Shown: positions 11,001 through 18,892 of the stretch, piece after piece
How positions within the stretch are numbered: position 1 is the first letter of the stretch
Layout of the letters: each line of letters begins with the position of its first letter
Assembly (NCBI GenBank): GCA_963728045.1
Contig: CAVSIE010000002.1
Span: 1,302,001 to 1,366,000 of the forward strand
Direction of reading: 5' to 3'
DNA from: VRUE01 sp963728045
Lineage (GTDB): Bacteria > Actinomycetota > Thermoleophilia > Solirubrobacterales > 70-9
DNA length: 64,000 nt
The notes under the pieces: model-generated
The model's input: the letters and a program-made list of their open reading frames with translations, nothing else
What the model was told of the DNA's origin: nothing
The model's database searches: none
Program-made: the position numbers and the translations under genes

Positions 11001-12220
11001 TGCCAAATACGACCTACCACTACCGCATCACGGCCACCAACGCCGAAGGCACGAGCTACGGCCAAGATCAAACGTTCACAACGGCTACGGCCCACACTCC
11101 ACTATTGGAGGCCGAAAAATACCCTGCGTCAATCAGCGGTTCGCAGGTCAGCCAGCACAAATTCACGACTTTGGCTGGCCATACTAAATGCAGTAAAGCC
11201 CAGTTCAGTGGCACCGTCTCAGCAGCGACCGCAAGCCTCTCGCTCAGTCCGGCTATGAGCAGCGGATGCAATGTCTCCGGGATAGCCGTCACCTGGACGA
11301 TGAACAGCTGCTCCTACAAACACAACGTCCTCAACGCAGGCCCGCCCTACACAGCGACGATGGACATCTCCTGCTCCAAAGCGGGCGATGAAATCGTCAT
11401 CCAGAGCGCCACCTGCTGGATCAAAATCCCAGCCCAGAGCGGCCTCAAAGGCATCGGCCTCGAAAACTCCGGCGCCGGCAGCGAACGAGCGGTGACCATC
11501 ACCTACAACATCACCGGCATCTCCTACAAACTGGAAGGCAATTGCCCCGCCAAATCCGGCGCCTACGCAGACGGTGCTTATGCGGGGTCGACGAAACTGT
11601 CGGGGGTGGACGGAGGCGGGAAAGCCGATGGCTTCTACCTCACGGGATCAGGAAACCAAGGGCTGTTCGTAGCCGGTAAAGAATCCGGCGAAGAAGCGAG
11701 TAAACCGAAGATAGAAGCCGAAAAATACCCTGCGTCAATCAGCGGTTCGCAGGTCAGCCAGCACAAATTCACGACTTTGGCTGGCCATACTAAATGCAGT
11801 AAAGCCCAGTTCAGTGGCACCGTCTCAGCAGCGACCGCAAGCCTCTCGCTCAGTCCGGCTATGAGCAGCGGATGCAATGTCTCCGGGATAGCCGTCACCT
11901 GGACGATGAACAGCTGCTCCTACAAACACAACGTCCTCAACGCAGGCCCGCCCTACACAGCGACGATGGACATCTCCTGCTCCAAAGCGGGCGATGAAAT
12001 CGTCATCCAGAGCGCCACCTGCTGGATCAAAATCCCAGCCCAGAGCGGCCTCAAAGGCATCGGCCTCGAAAACTCCGGCGCCGGCAGCGAACGAGCGGTG
12101 ACCATCACCTACAACATCACCGGCATCTCCTACAAACTGGAAGGCAATTGCCCCGCCAAATCCGGCGCCTACGCAGACGGTGCTTATGCGGGGTCGACGA
12201 AACTCGTCGGATTCAATTGA
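8012..12220 (+). CDS. Secreted S8-family serine peptidase (subtilase) with FN3-like, propeller-like and duplicated Cys-rich C-terminal modules
   Basis: Start chosen at ATG 8012 because GGGGAGG lies 8 nt upstream; an in-frame TTG at 7988 is less likely. Signal peptide (IPIAAVFALLLALVVPLALA), then an inhibitor_I9-like propeptide (EYIVVFKAS to YVEPNYEIE), then the subtilase domain with catalytic Asp171 (VIDTG), His208 (DHGTHVAG) and Ser405 (GTSMAAPHV). Two FN3-like units flank a region of repeated 'C.AVG......W.G..W' motifs, probably a beta-propeller. The C-terminus holds two identical modules of about 163 residues with six Cys each. The protease is probably active outside the cell or at the wall; the accessory domains may bind substrate or surface. 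The last 1.2 kb is shared, apparently base for base, with the end of the next gene. Confidence 0.93.
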   Translation: MNQSIRRIPIAAVFALLLALVVPLALAGAKAPKSKDLAPPLPPSLEDLRPDSKSAEDEESSRIPGEYIVVFKASVAAPASVAQTQVANQDGDLGFVYRHALKGYSAELSKEAVRELRNDPRVRYVEPNYEIETFAQTIPTGIERIEATKNALADIDGIDDARVNVDVAVIDTGVEREGEPHKDLNVAGRVDCTSGKCVAGAGYDGYDHGTHVAGTIGAIDNGEGVVGVAPGARIWSVRVFDDKGIGTTAASAAGIDWVTGTITDGNPANDIEVANMSFGCRCPMQAVENAISGYKEGEKEVLGMVDRGIVPVVSAGNETADASFFSPARNPDAITVSALGDSDGKPGSPEPEECTQTFSGLDYNDDELAPFSNYGDAVDIAAPGVCILSTVPNLGLGYWYNSGTSMAAPHVTGAAALFAAKSNPNSQADVEAIRNTLVQGGNLTWDDLYVETAPEPLLDVSDAVNGTEAATGQAYPTRPTGATLNGKVDPNGQSTSYKFEYGTTEAYGQSMPVSPKSVGSGNAHVTVTEAIDGLKPETAYHFRLVATTSKGTINGVDRTFKTAPWAGKHVPNPGGYLYSLSCRSRDLCVAAGWQYYTREAFFTEWDGKAWSNSPAEWSEIGRDVPLDVECPALYSPIDWECIAVGYSFSESGFGFEVPYIAETYGNSPASWNIGLVPFGDKKNTWLGGVSCTGTVISEGEGEWDTFCMAVGRAGPDTGTAGLLSMSRNAEGNWKVLSTVPGEMAWNDVSCASPTACVAVGYHGSTARWDGSKWTLQTAATDGRRTGVSCPTAEMCIAVGWRNVEPKLLAKEPVAELWNGKAWSLLSVPASEAEEATVYDVECVTSADCTATYELSDEIVEGQPWEGVETEARTLRWDGKALALQTAGFAPKRGTGLSGLACLPDGRCMGAGYQLDGSAPLMLSRGWDAPTATTKAASAVSHSKATLNASVHPEGLATSYQFEYGTTTAYGSKAPASPKAVGSGSVAVAVSESISGLVPNTTYHYRITATNAEGTSYGQDQTFTTATAHTPLLEAEKYPASISGSQVSQHKFTTLAGHTKCSKAQFSGTVSAATASLSLSPAMSSGCNVSGIAVTWTMNSCSYKHNVLNAGPPYTATMDISCSKAGDEIVIQSATCWIKIPAQSGLKGIGLENSGAGSERAVTITYNITGISYKLEGNCPAKSGAYADGAYAGSTKLSGVDGGGKADGFYLTGSGNQGLFVAGKESGEEASKPKIEAEKYPASISGSQVSQHKFTTLAGHTKCSKAQFSGTVSAATASLSLSPAMSSGCNVSGIAVTWTMNSCSYKHNVLNAGPPYTATMDISCSKAGDEIVIQSATCWIKIPAQSGLKGIGLENSGAGSERAVTITYNITGISYKLEGNCPAKSGAYADGAYAGSTKLVGFN
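11111..12204 (+). repeat. Tandem duplication of a 488-bp Cys-rich module inside the subtilase gene
   Basis: Units 11111-11598 and 11717-12204, offset 606 bp, read as identical. They are separated by a 118-bp linker encoding a Gly-rich segment (SGVDGGGKADGFYLTGSGNQ). Each unit encodes a domain starting AEKYPASISGSQVSQHKF with six Cys, enough for three disulphides. No named family is recognised. Confidence 0.92.
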
Positions 12221-12261
12221 TTGAGCGCTGAGAAGGACTCATTGGGTCTGGACTAGCCGCA

Positions 12262-12295
12262 CCCCAGTCCCGCGCCTGGAGGCGCGGGACTGGGG
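12262..12295 (+). terminator. Perfect 15-bp stem hairpin downstream of the subtilase gene
   Basis: CCCCAGTCCCGCGCC, tetraloop TGGA, then GGCGCGGGACTGGGG. It lies 42 nt after the TGA stop. There is no T tract (GTTGC follows), so intrinsic termination is possible but not certain; it may protect the mRNA 3' end. The same hairpin occurs at 16360-16393 because it lies in the long direct repeat. Confidence 0.6.
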
Positions 12296-12385
12296 GTTGC
12301 ACCATCCACCTACGACCAGTACCAACCCAGTCAAACCAGTCGGGCCCGGTCCAAAGCTCGGTCCATCACCAGCAGGGGGTAGAGA

Positions 12386-15300
12386 ATGTCCAGCACTTAC
12401 CAGTGGCGCGACCGCTTGGTCTCGAGCGTGATACTGACCGTGGCAGCGATGGTCGCCGCGCTGGCGCTCGCTCCGGCGACGTCCGTCGCGCATCCGGGGC
12501 ACGACCACGGCCTCGCCAGCGCCACGGGCCGCATGCCGGGGGTGCCTGACTACCAGAAGATCGGGGGCGTGGTCAGTCGCTTCGAGGCGCAGTCGAGGGA
12601 GTACGTCCTGCGCAAGCCGGGCAAGCCGGCGGTGAGCGCCCACGTCGAGAGCGACGTGCGTCCCGCCTCCGAAGGCCTAGCGGCAAACGGCGGCCGTTCC
12701 TCCCTGCCGCCCGGGGAAATCCAGCCCTCCTGCGCCACCAGCGGGCACCGGATCGTCGTCGTCAACGCCTATGACGCTGGCACCAAAACCCCCGACGCCG
12801 GGGATGCCCACATCCGCTCGCTGGTCAAGCGCATGAACTGGAAGTTCGTGCAGCAGTCCCAGCTCTCGAGCAACCCGGACCGAACGTTGCAGATGAAGGT
12901 CGACTGCGACGGCTCCGGTGCTACGACGGTTACGGACATCGCCGTACCCTTCGGCTACAAAGGCGAAGGGATCGACACTACCGACGGCGACATCGGCGTC
13001 CTCGACACGATGCTCTACGTCGAACAGAAACTTGGCGCGCCGGAAGGTGTCAACGCGGTCAAGTACCTGATCTTCAACGACAAGAGCCGACCCGGCTTCG
13101 TCGGGGTCGGTTACAAGTACGCTGACGCGACGAAGAGCAGCAGCAACCTCAACCTGAAATACACGACGAGCGCGTTCATCGCTCGCAACCCGAAACACAC
13201 GACGGACGGCAAAGACTCCTGGGAATCGACGATCCCGATCCATGAGCTACTGCACGTGATGGGTGCTGCGTTCAACTACGAAGCAGAACCAGGCAAATGG
13301 ATCGCGGCCCCCTACGCGACCACCGGCTCGCACTGCATCGACGGCATCGACATCCTCTGCTATGCAGATCTAAGCAACGCTCCCGAGGGCTCCTACTCCG
13401 AGGGTCGCTGCCCCGCCTGGGCCGGCCACGAATCGGCCGAACGAGTCACGCTCGACTGCGGCTTCGATACCTACTTCGACTCCGAAACCGAGCCCGGTGA
13501 GTGGCTCAGCCAATGGTGGAATGTCGGAGGGGAAGAGAATCCGTTCCTCGTTTATACCCCGGAAGTGCCTCCGGTGGCGGCTGTACCCGTTGCATTTACT
13601 GCTGCGGCAGACTTCGAAACCAGCAACGCGACCCTCAAGGGCCTCGTCAACCCCGGTGGCTTCGCGACCACCTACAAATTCGAATACGGCACCACCACCT
13701 CCTACGGGAGCACCGTCCCTGCTTCGCCGAAAAGCATCGGCTCGGGAATCGAGGATATCGAAGTCAGCGAGACGATCGCCGTCGAACCGGAAGTGACCTA
13801 CCACTACCGCGTCGTCGCTACCAACAGCAAAGGCACCTTCTATGGGGAAGACAAGACGGTCGAGACATCTATTTGGGAAATCCAGCCTATTCAGGGCCCG
13901 AGCAGCAATGGGGGACGGGGCGATCTTCTTGACGTTTCCTGCTCTTCCTCGATCCATTGCGTAGCGGTTGGCAGCAACAGGATCAGCGCACCGCTTGCCG
14001 AGCACTGGGACGGCAGCCAATGGTCGGTCATAGCGAGCGCTAGCACCGAAGGCAGTCTGGAAAGGGTGTCCTGCAGCTCTACCAGCTCCTGCGTGGCAGT
14101 CGGCTTGACCGGTAGCACCCTCTTCTCGGAGTACTGGAACGGCAGCAGCTGGTCGCTCGTGAGCTTCCCGGCGCCGGTCGGATCGAAAGGCTCCGCGATC
14201 GAAGCCATCTCCTGCGCCTCTTCGACGGCCTGTATCGCGGTGGGATACTCCGCGGGGCCGAAAGGCGCATTCTTCGAATTGAACACGCTGGTCGAGCACT
14301 GGGACGGCAGTAAATGGTCGATCGTGCCCTCCCCCAACGTCGAAGGCAACGCCTTCAGCCGACTGTTGGGAGTCTCCTGCACGTCGGCCAGCTCGTGTCT
14401 TGCTGTTGGGTCGACAAACAATGCCGGAGGCACGTTTTCGCCGCTCGTGCAGAAATGGGACGGCAGCAAATGGACCATCGTCTCCGCCCCCACCCCGCCG
14501 GGAGGCAGCGGCTTCCTTCGCTCTATCTCCTGTCCCACCGCGAGCTTTTGCATGGCGAGCGGGGCTGGCAGTGATGGAAAAACATTCACGGCATCATGGG
14601 ACGGCGCCAGCTGGAAAGTCCTGGCGAGCGGGATGCTCAGCAGCCTCGGCTCGATCTCGTGCGCCACGCAGAGCTCCTGCGGGCTGGTCGGCAGCCTGAC
14701 GACGGGACGCCACTGGAACGGCTCGGAATGGACCGTCCGGGATCTGGCAACGCCCCCGGGAGGCTCTAGCGCGTTGGCATCCCGCGTCTCCTGCCCGGGG
14801 CCTTCGCTGTGCACAGCGGTCGGTAGTTACACGGGGGTGCCGTTCTTCAGTCCCGGAACCCGACCCATGGCCCAGCGACTGACTCCAACATGGCCCACGG
14901 TGACGACCGGAGCTGCGACGGAATTGACGACCACCAAAGCCAAACTGAACGGCGTCGTCAATCCAAGAGGCGGGAAAACCAGCTACCAGTTCGAATACGG
15001 CTTCACGACGGGATACGGCTTGAAATTCCCGTTGTCCCCGGCAGAAGTCGGCTCAGGGTACGCGGATATCAACATCAGCCAAGTCGTCGAAGGCTTGGCG
15101 CCAGGCCGGCTCTATCACTACCGGCTTGCTGCCACCAACGCCGAAGGCACGAGCTACGGCCAAGATCAAACGTTCACAACGGCTACGGCCCACACTCCAC
15201 TATTGGAGGCCGAAAAATACCCTGCGTCAATCAGCGGTTCGCAGGTCAGCCAGCACAAATTCACGACTTTGGCTGGCCATACTAAATGCAGTAAAGCCCA

Positions 15301-16318
15301 GTTCAGTGGCACCGTCTCAGCAGCGACCGCAAGCCTCTCGCTCAGTCCGGCTATGAGCAGCGGATGCAATGTCTCCGGGATAGCCGTCACCTGGACGATG
15401 AACAGCTGCTCCTACAAACACAACGTCCTCAACGCAGGCCCGCCCTACACAGCGACGATGGACATCTCCTGCTCCAAAGCGGGCGATGAAATCGTCATCC
15501 AGAGCGCCACCTGCTGGATCAAAATCCCAGCCCAGAGCGGCCTCAAAGGCATCGGCCTCGAAAACTCCGGCGCCGGCAGCGAACGAGCGGTGACCATCAC
15601 CTACAACATCACCGGCATCTCCTACAAACTGGAAGGCAATTGCCCCGCCAAATCCGGCGCCTACGCAGACGGTGCTTATGCGGGGTCGACGAAACTGTCG
15701 GGGGTGGACGGAGGCGGGAAAGCCGATGGCTTCTACCTCACGGGATCAGGAAACCAAGGGCTGTTCGTAGCCGGTAAAGAATCCGGCGAAGAAGCGAGTA
15801 AACCGAAGATAGAAGCCGAAAAATACCCTGCGTCAATCAGCGGTTCGCAGGTCAGCCAGCACAAATTCACGACTTTGGCTGGCCATACTAAATGCAGTAA
15901 AGCCCAGTTCAGTGGCACCGTCTCAGCAGCGACCGCAAGCCTCTCGCTCAGTCCGGCTATGAGCAGCGGATGCAATGTCTCCGGGATAGCCGTCACCTGG
16001 ACGATGAACAGCTGCTCCTACAAACACAACGTCCTCAACGCAGGCCCGCCCTACACAGCGACGATGGACATCTCCTGCTCCAAAGCGGGCGATGAAATCG
16101 TCATCCAGAGCGCCACCTGCTGGATCAAAATCCCAGCCCAGAGCGGCCTCAAAGGCATCGGCCTCGAAAACTCCGGCGCCGGCAGCGAACGAGCGGTGAC
16201 CATCACCTACAACATCACCGGCATCTCCTACAAACTGGAAGGCAATTGCCCCGCCAAATCCGGCGCCTACGCAGACGGTGCTTATGCGGGGTCGACGAAA
16301 CTCGTCGGATTCAATTGA
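12386..16318 (+). CDS. Secreted putative zinc metalloprotease with FN3-like, propeller-like and duplicated Cys-rich modules
   Basis: 1,310 codons from ATG 12386. A signal peptide/anchor (SVILTVAAMVAALALAPATSVA) precedes a domain with HELLHVMG, where His286, Glu287 and His290 match a gluzincin/metzincin HExxH site. Downstream, 'SHCIDGIDILCY' and 'LDCGFDTYFDS...GEWLSQWWN' match a recurrent actinobacterial secreted metalloprotease-like family whose members also carry HC.D..D.MCY and LDCN.DDYF motifs. The classical metzincin third ligand is absent (Phe296 at that position), so the third zinc ligand is unclear. Two FN3-like units flank a 'C.AVG' propeller-like region. The C-terminus is the same duplicated Cys-rich cassette as in the subtilase. 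Together the two look like paired exported proteases with a common tail. Activity is inference. Confidence 0.88.
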   Translation: MSSTYQWRDRLVSSVILTVAAMVAALALAPATSVAHPGHDHGLASATGRMPGVPDYQKIGGVVSRFEAQSREYVLRKPGKPAVSAHVESDVRPASEGLAANGGRSSLPPGEIQPSCATSGHRIVVVNAYDAGTKTPDAGDAHIRSLVKRMNWKFVQQSQLSSNPDRTLQMKVDCDGSGATTVTDIAVPFGYKGEGIDTTDGDIGVLDTMLYVEQKLGAPEGVNAVKYLIFNDKSRPGFVGVGYKYADATKSSSNLNLKYTTSAFIARNPKHTTDGKDSWESTIPIHELLHVMGAAFNYEAEPGKWIAAPYATTGSHCIDGIDILCYADLSNAPEGSYSEGRCPAWAGHESAERVTLDCGFDTYFDSETEPGEWLSQWWNVGGEENPFLVYTPEVPPVAAVPVAFTAAADFETSNATLKGLVNPGGFATTYKFEYGTTTSYGSTVPASPKSIGSGIEDIEVSETIAVEPEVTYHYRVVATNSKGTFYGEDKTVETSIWEIQPIQGPSSNGGRGDLLDVSCSSSIHCVAVGSNRISAPLAEHWDGSQWSVIASASTEGSLERVSCSSTSSCVAVGLTGSTLFSEYWNGSSWSLVSFPAPVGSKGSAIEAISCASSTACIAVGYSAGPKGAFFELNTLVEHWDGSKWSIVPSPNVEGNAFSRLLGVSCTSASSCLAVGSTNNAGGTFSPLVQKWDGSKWTIVSAPTPPGGSGFLRSISCPTASFCMASGAGSDGKTFTASWDGASWKVLASGMLSSLGSISCATQSSCGLVGSLTTGRHWNGSEWTVRDLATPPGGSSALASRVSCPGPSLCTAVGSYTGVPFFSPGTRPMAQRLTPTWPTVTTGAATELTTTKAKLNGVVNPRGGKTSYQFEYGFTTGYGLKFPLSPAEVGSGYADINISQVVEGLAPGRLYHYRLAATNAEGTSYGQDQTFTTATAHTPLLEAEKYPASISGSQVSQHKFTTLAGHTKCSKAQFSGTVSAATASLSLSPAMSSGCNVSGIAVTWTMNSCSYKHNVLNAGPPYTATMDISCSKAGDEIVIQSATCWIKIPAQSGLKGIGLENSGAGSERAVTITYNITGISYKLEGNCPAKSGAYADGAYAGSTKLSGVDGGGKADGFYLTGSGNQGLFVAGKESGEEASKPKIEAEKYPASISGSQVSQHKFTTLAGHTKCSKAQFSGTVSAATASLSLSPAMSSGCNVSGIAVTWTMNSCSYKHNVLNAGPPYTATMDISCSKAGDEIVIQSATCWIKIPAQSGLKGIGLENSGAGSERAVTITYNITGISYKLEGNCPAKSGAYADGAYAGSTKLVGFN
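15209..16302 (+). repeat. Tandem duplication of the 488-bp Cys-rich module inside the metalloprotease-like gene
   Basis: Units 15209-15696 and 15815-16302, with the same spacing and sequence as in the subtilase gene, giving four copies of the module in the window. Confidence 0.92.
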
Positions 16319-16359
16319 TTGAGCGCTGAGAAGGACTCATTGGGTCTGGACTAGCCGCA

Positions 16360-16393
16360 CCCCAGTCCCGCGCCTGGAGGCGCGGGACTGGGG
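16360..16393 (+). terminator. Perfect 15-bp stem hairpin downstream of the metalloprotease-like gene
   Basis: Same structure as 12262-12295 (15-bp stem, TGGA loop) at the end of the second long repeat copy. No T tract follows. Confidence 0.6.
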
Positions 16394-16464
16394 GTTGCAC
16401 TTTCGTATGCATCTCCTAAGCTCAGTTCAACCTGGCGCAACTTGTTGTCGGCTATCGTGGCATC

Positions 16465-16713
16465 ATGGAGGTCATGAGGGAATGCTGGACCGACGAGCGG
16501 CTCGACCACTTCCGTGAGGAGGTTGGCCAGCGCTTCGATCGGGTTGAAGCTGAGCTACGTACCCAGCGGCTCGAAACGAAGACCGAGCTCGCCTCGATGC
16601 GAAAGGAGATGAGCACTGGCTTCGAATCGCTCCAGCGGTTGATCCTTCAGGTGGGCGGTGGAATCATCGCCACCCTGGCTGTCGCCGTCTTCACGATGCT
16701 CGCGGCCGGGTAG
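16465..16713 (+). CDS. Small coiled-coil protein with a C-terminal membrane segment
   Basis: 82 codons. Residues about 8-55 are charged and heptad-like (LDHFREEVGQRFDRVEAELR...), predicted coiled coil. Residues about 60-80 (LQVGGGIIATLAVAVFTMLA) form one membrane helix, so the bulk should face the cytoplasm as a tail-anchored protein. Start chosen at ATG 16465 because TATCGT lies 6 nt upstream (16453-16458), the leaderless pattern seen at many genes here; the in-frame ATG at 16474 is an alternative. Function unknown. Confidence 0.7.
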   Translation: MEVMRECWTDERLDHFREEVGQRFDRVEAELRTQRLETKTELASMRKEMSTGFESLQRLILQVGGGIIATLAVAVFTMLAAG

Positions 16714-16751
16714 CGGCGGGCCCGCAGCGGCCACTCAGCTCGCCCCGCCGC

Positions 16752-17510
16752 TCAGCGAGCCGCGGCGCGCAGCTCCGCGCTCGCCACCTCGTGCCCCTCG
16801 AAAGGCAGCACGGCGAAGTACATCAGCGACGGCACCAGGGCCGGGAGGTCCTCGGTGTCTTCGCGGTTGATGCGGTCGTAGAGGAGGGACTCGACGCCCC
16901 CGACCACGCCGGCCGCGGCGATCGGGGAGATGACGCTCGCAGCGGCGACCTCGGCGCGGACCTGGGTGTCGATGCAGCCGGCGAAATGGTCGAGGAGCTC
17001 GTCGCGGCGCTCGAGCGCCGGCGGGCAGGAGGCGCGGGCCTCGACGATCAGCGTCCGCGCCGCGTCCGGTTCGGCGATGACGAACCGCAGCAGCTCCTCC
17101 ACACCCATCCGCAGGCGGTCGCGCCAGCAATCGCCGCCCTCGCTGGCGGCCGCCTCGACCCTGTCGCGGAGGCGTCCCGCCGCCGCGTCGAAGGCGGCGA
17201 GGAAGCAGTCCTCCTTGTTCTCGAAGTGTTCGTAGAAGGTGGGGCGGGAGACGCCGGAGCGCTCGAGCACGTCCTGCACGGTCAGCTCGCGGTAGCCGAG
17301 CTGTGCGCAGGCGCGCAGCATCCCGGCGAGCAGGCGCTCGCGCTGCACGGCGCTGACCAGGTCGGCGGGGAGGGAGCGGATCCCCGAGGGGAACTGCCCT
17401 TCGCCGCCTGCCAGCAGCTCGGCGGCGGCGCTGACGTCGCTCGACGGCCAGCTGTCGCCGATAGCGGCGGCTAGCATTTCTTGGCTCAGCTGGACTCTCT
17501 CCGGAGGCAT
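16752..17510 (-). CDS. TetR/AcrR family transcriptional regulator
   Basis: 252 codons from ATG at 17510. The helix-turn-helix lies at about residues 57-100 (LAGMLRACAQLGYRELTVQDVLERSG, SRPTFYEHFENKEDCF), the standard TetR DNA-binding region; the remainder is a helical ligand-binding domain with no assigned ligand. The roughly 50-residue N-terminal extension before the HTH is longer than usual. It is transcribed away from two further TetR genes, and a 15-bp palindrome sits 13 bp before its start, suggesting self-repression. Confidence 0.87.
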   Translation of the reverse strand: MPPERVQLSQEMLAAAIGDSWPSSDVSAAAELLAGGEGQFPSGIRSLPADLVSAVQRERLLAGMLRACAQLGYRELTVQDVLERSGVSRPTFYEHFENKEDCFLAAFDAAAGRLRDRVEAAASEGGDCWRDRLRMGVEELLRFVIAEPDAARTLIVEARASCPPALERRDELLDHFAGCIDTQVRAEVAAASVISPIAAAGVVGGVESLLYDRINREDTEDLPALVPSLMYFAVLPFEGHEVASAELRAAAR

Positions 17511-17511
17511 A

Positions 17512-17580
17512 GAAAACTTTTCTGTTTCTATCAGAAACCCAACGAGTCTTGACAAGGTACCAGAAGAGTCCCTGCTCTTC
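17512..17580. promoter_or_regulatory. Divergent TetR control region with three inverted repeats
   Basis: The 105-bp gap between divergent TetR genes contains GAAAACTTTTC (17512-17522), GTTTCTATCAGAAAC (17524-17538, 6-bp perfect arms around ATC) and GAAGAG-TCCCTG-CTCTTC (17563-17580). The last precedes a TATCCT box at 17604-17609 placed 6 nt before the ATG of the rightward gene. Size and position fit operators for one or more of the three TetR proteins; which protein binds which site is unknown. Confidence 0.5.
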
Positions 17581-17615
17581 AAGGAAAACCGGCGTTTCGC
17601 GGGTATCCTTCGCCA

Positions 17616-18329
17616 ATGCCTCCCCGCGCCAACGCGGCGGGCGGGCCACAACCAGTCCCGCCTCCCGTCCGTCCCGAGTTGCCACGCGAGTTCGTCGCTG
17701 CCCACAAGCAGCGGCGGATCATGGACGCGATCGCCGAGCTGACCGCCGAACAGGGCTACGAGGCGACCAAGATCGCCGACATCGTCCGCCGCGCCGGGGT
17801 CGCCCGCAAGACGCTCTACGACAACTTCGAGGGCAAGGAGGAGGTCTTCCTTGCCGCCTTCGATGCCGCAGTCGACGAGGCGATGCGGCGGATCGAGGAG
17901 AGCTGCGCCGAGGTCGAGGGCGGCTGGGAGGACCGGATCGAGGCCGGCCTCGCCGCCTTCCTCGAGTACGTCGCCGAGGAGCCGGCGCTGGCGCGGATGT
18001 GCATGATCGAGGCCCTCTCCGCGACCCCGGCCGCGACCCAGCGCTACGAGAAGGCGATGCAGCGCTTCGTCGAGCTGACCAAACGCAACGTCCCCCACGA
18101 CGAGCGCTTGCCGGAGACGATCGAAGAGACGCTGGTCGGCGGCGTCGCCTGGATCGTCTACCAGCAGATCCGCCGCCACGAAGCCCATAAAGCGCCCGAC
18201 CTGCTGCCGGAGCTGTCGGAGTTCATGCTGGCGCCCTGGCTGGCAGACTCCTCCCAGTGGAGAGACTCCCGCGCGGCCGGCACGGCCTCACCCGCGAGTA
18301 CGTCGAGCGCAACCAGCGCGAAAGGCTGA
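17616..18329 (+). CDS. TetR/AcrR family transcriptional regulator
   Basis: 237 codons. A Pro-rich N-terminus is followed by a TetR HTH at about residues 33-80 (RRIMDAIAELTAEQGYEATK, VARKTLYDNFEGKEEVF). TATCCT at 17604-17609, 6 nt before ATG, predicts a leaderless transcript. The C-terminal end (Ser/Thr/Ala-rich) overlaps the next TetR gene by 73 bp in another frame. Similarity of HTH and flanks suggests the two arose by duplication. Ligand unknown. Confidence 0.87.
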   Translation: MPPRANAAGGPQPVPPPVRPELPREFVAAHKQRRIMDAIAELTAEQGYEATKIADIVRRAGVARKTLYDNFEGKEEVFLAAFDAAVDEAMRRIEESCAEVEGGWEDRIEAGLAAFLEYVAEEPALARMCMIEALSATPAATQRYEKAMQRFVELTKRNVPHDERLPETIEETLVGGVAWIVYQQIRRHEAHKAPDLLPELSEFMLAPWLADSSQWRDSRAAGTASPASTSSATSAKG

Positions 18330-18892
18330 TCGCCGCCCTCGCCGAGGTCCTCTACGAGCAGGGCTACGAGCGCGCCACCGTCTCGGCGATCGGCAAACGG
18401 GCCGGCGTCTCCAAGAGCGACTTCTACAAGCACTTCGAGAGTAAGGACGCCTGCTTCGTCGCCGCCTACGACGATGTGATCGAGCGCCTGCGCGCCTGCG
18501 TGGTCGAGGCCTGCGCGGCGGCCGACGAGTGGGCGCAAGGAGTGTGCGACGCGCTCGCCGCGCTGCTGGCCCTGATGGCGAGCGAGCCGGCCCAGGCGCG
18601 GCTAGCGCTGGTCGAGGGGCTGCGCGCCGGCCGCGGCGTCTACGACCGCTACCAGGAGGCGGTGCAGAGCTTCGTCCCCTACCTGCGCGACGGCGCCCCG
18701 GCGCCGCCCGAGGGCCGGCCGCCGGAGGCCACCGACGAAGCCGTCGTGGGCGGGATCGCCTCGCTGCTGGCGCGGCGCTCGATGGCGGGCGAGACCGAGC
18801 GGCTCGAGGAGTTCCTGCCCGAGGTGGCCGAGTTCGCCCTCACCCCCTACCTCGGCGCGGCCAAGGCGCGGCGGATAATCTCGGCCCGATGA
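18257..18892 (+). CDS. TetR/AcrR family transcriptional regulator
   Basis: 211 codons from GTG 18257. HTH at about residues 22-68 (LIAALAEVLYEQGYERATVS, VSKSDFYKHFESKDACF). The start overlaps the upstream TetR gene by 73 bp, and the stop overlaps the dcd start (ATGA at 18889), so the three genes look like one transcript. A later start would cut into the DNA-binding domain. A TetR gene coupled to a dCTP deaminase gene is unusual; control of nucleotide metabolism is possible but inferred only from position. Confidence 0.85.
   Translation: MERLPRGRHGLTREYVERNQRERLIAALAEVLYEQGYERATVSAIGKRAGVSKSDFYKHFESKDACFVAAYDDVIERLRACVVEACAAADEWAQGVCDALAALLALMASEPAQARLALVEGLRAGRGVYDRYQEAVQSFVPYLRDGAPAPPEGRPPEATDEAVVGGIASLLARRSMAGETERLEEFLPEVAEFALTPYLGAAKARRIISAR

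Larger units (their letters stand above)
11033..12302 (+). repeat. Long direct repeat, copy 1 (1,270 bp)
   Basis: Begins in the last FN3-like unit of the subtilase gene (GCCACCAACGCC) and runs through the duplicated C-terminal modules, the stop codon, the 3' flank and the hairpin at 12262-12295. Copy 2 is 15131-16400, at a constant offset of 4,098 bp, so no indels separate the copies. I saw no mismatch by eye. The boundary bases differ (G/T on the left, C/T on the right). Confidence 0.95.
15131..16400 (+). repeat. Long direct repeat, copy 2 (1,270 bp)
   Basis: Counterpart of 11033-12302, covering the end of the metalloprotease-like gene, its stop codon and the 3' hairpin. Recombination between the copies would delete 4,098 bp, including nearly the whole second gene, while leaving an intact subtilase gene. 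Confidence 0.95.

Noticed and set aside
11033..16400. Long direct repeats considered as insertion sequences or a composite transposon
   Set aside because: They contain only protease C-terminal coding sequence and a hairpin; no transposase and no terminal inverted repeats.
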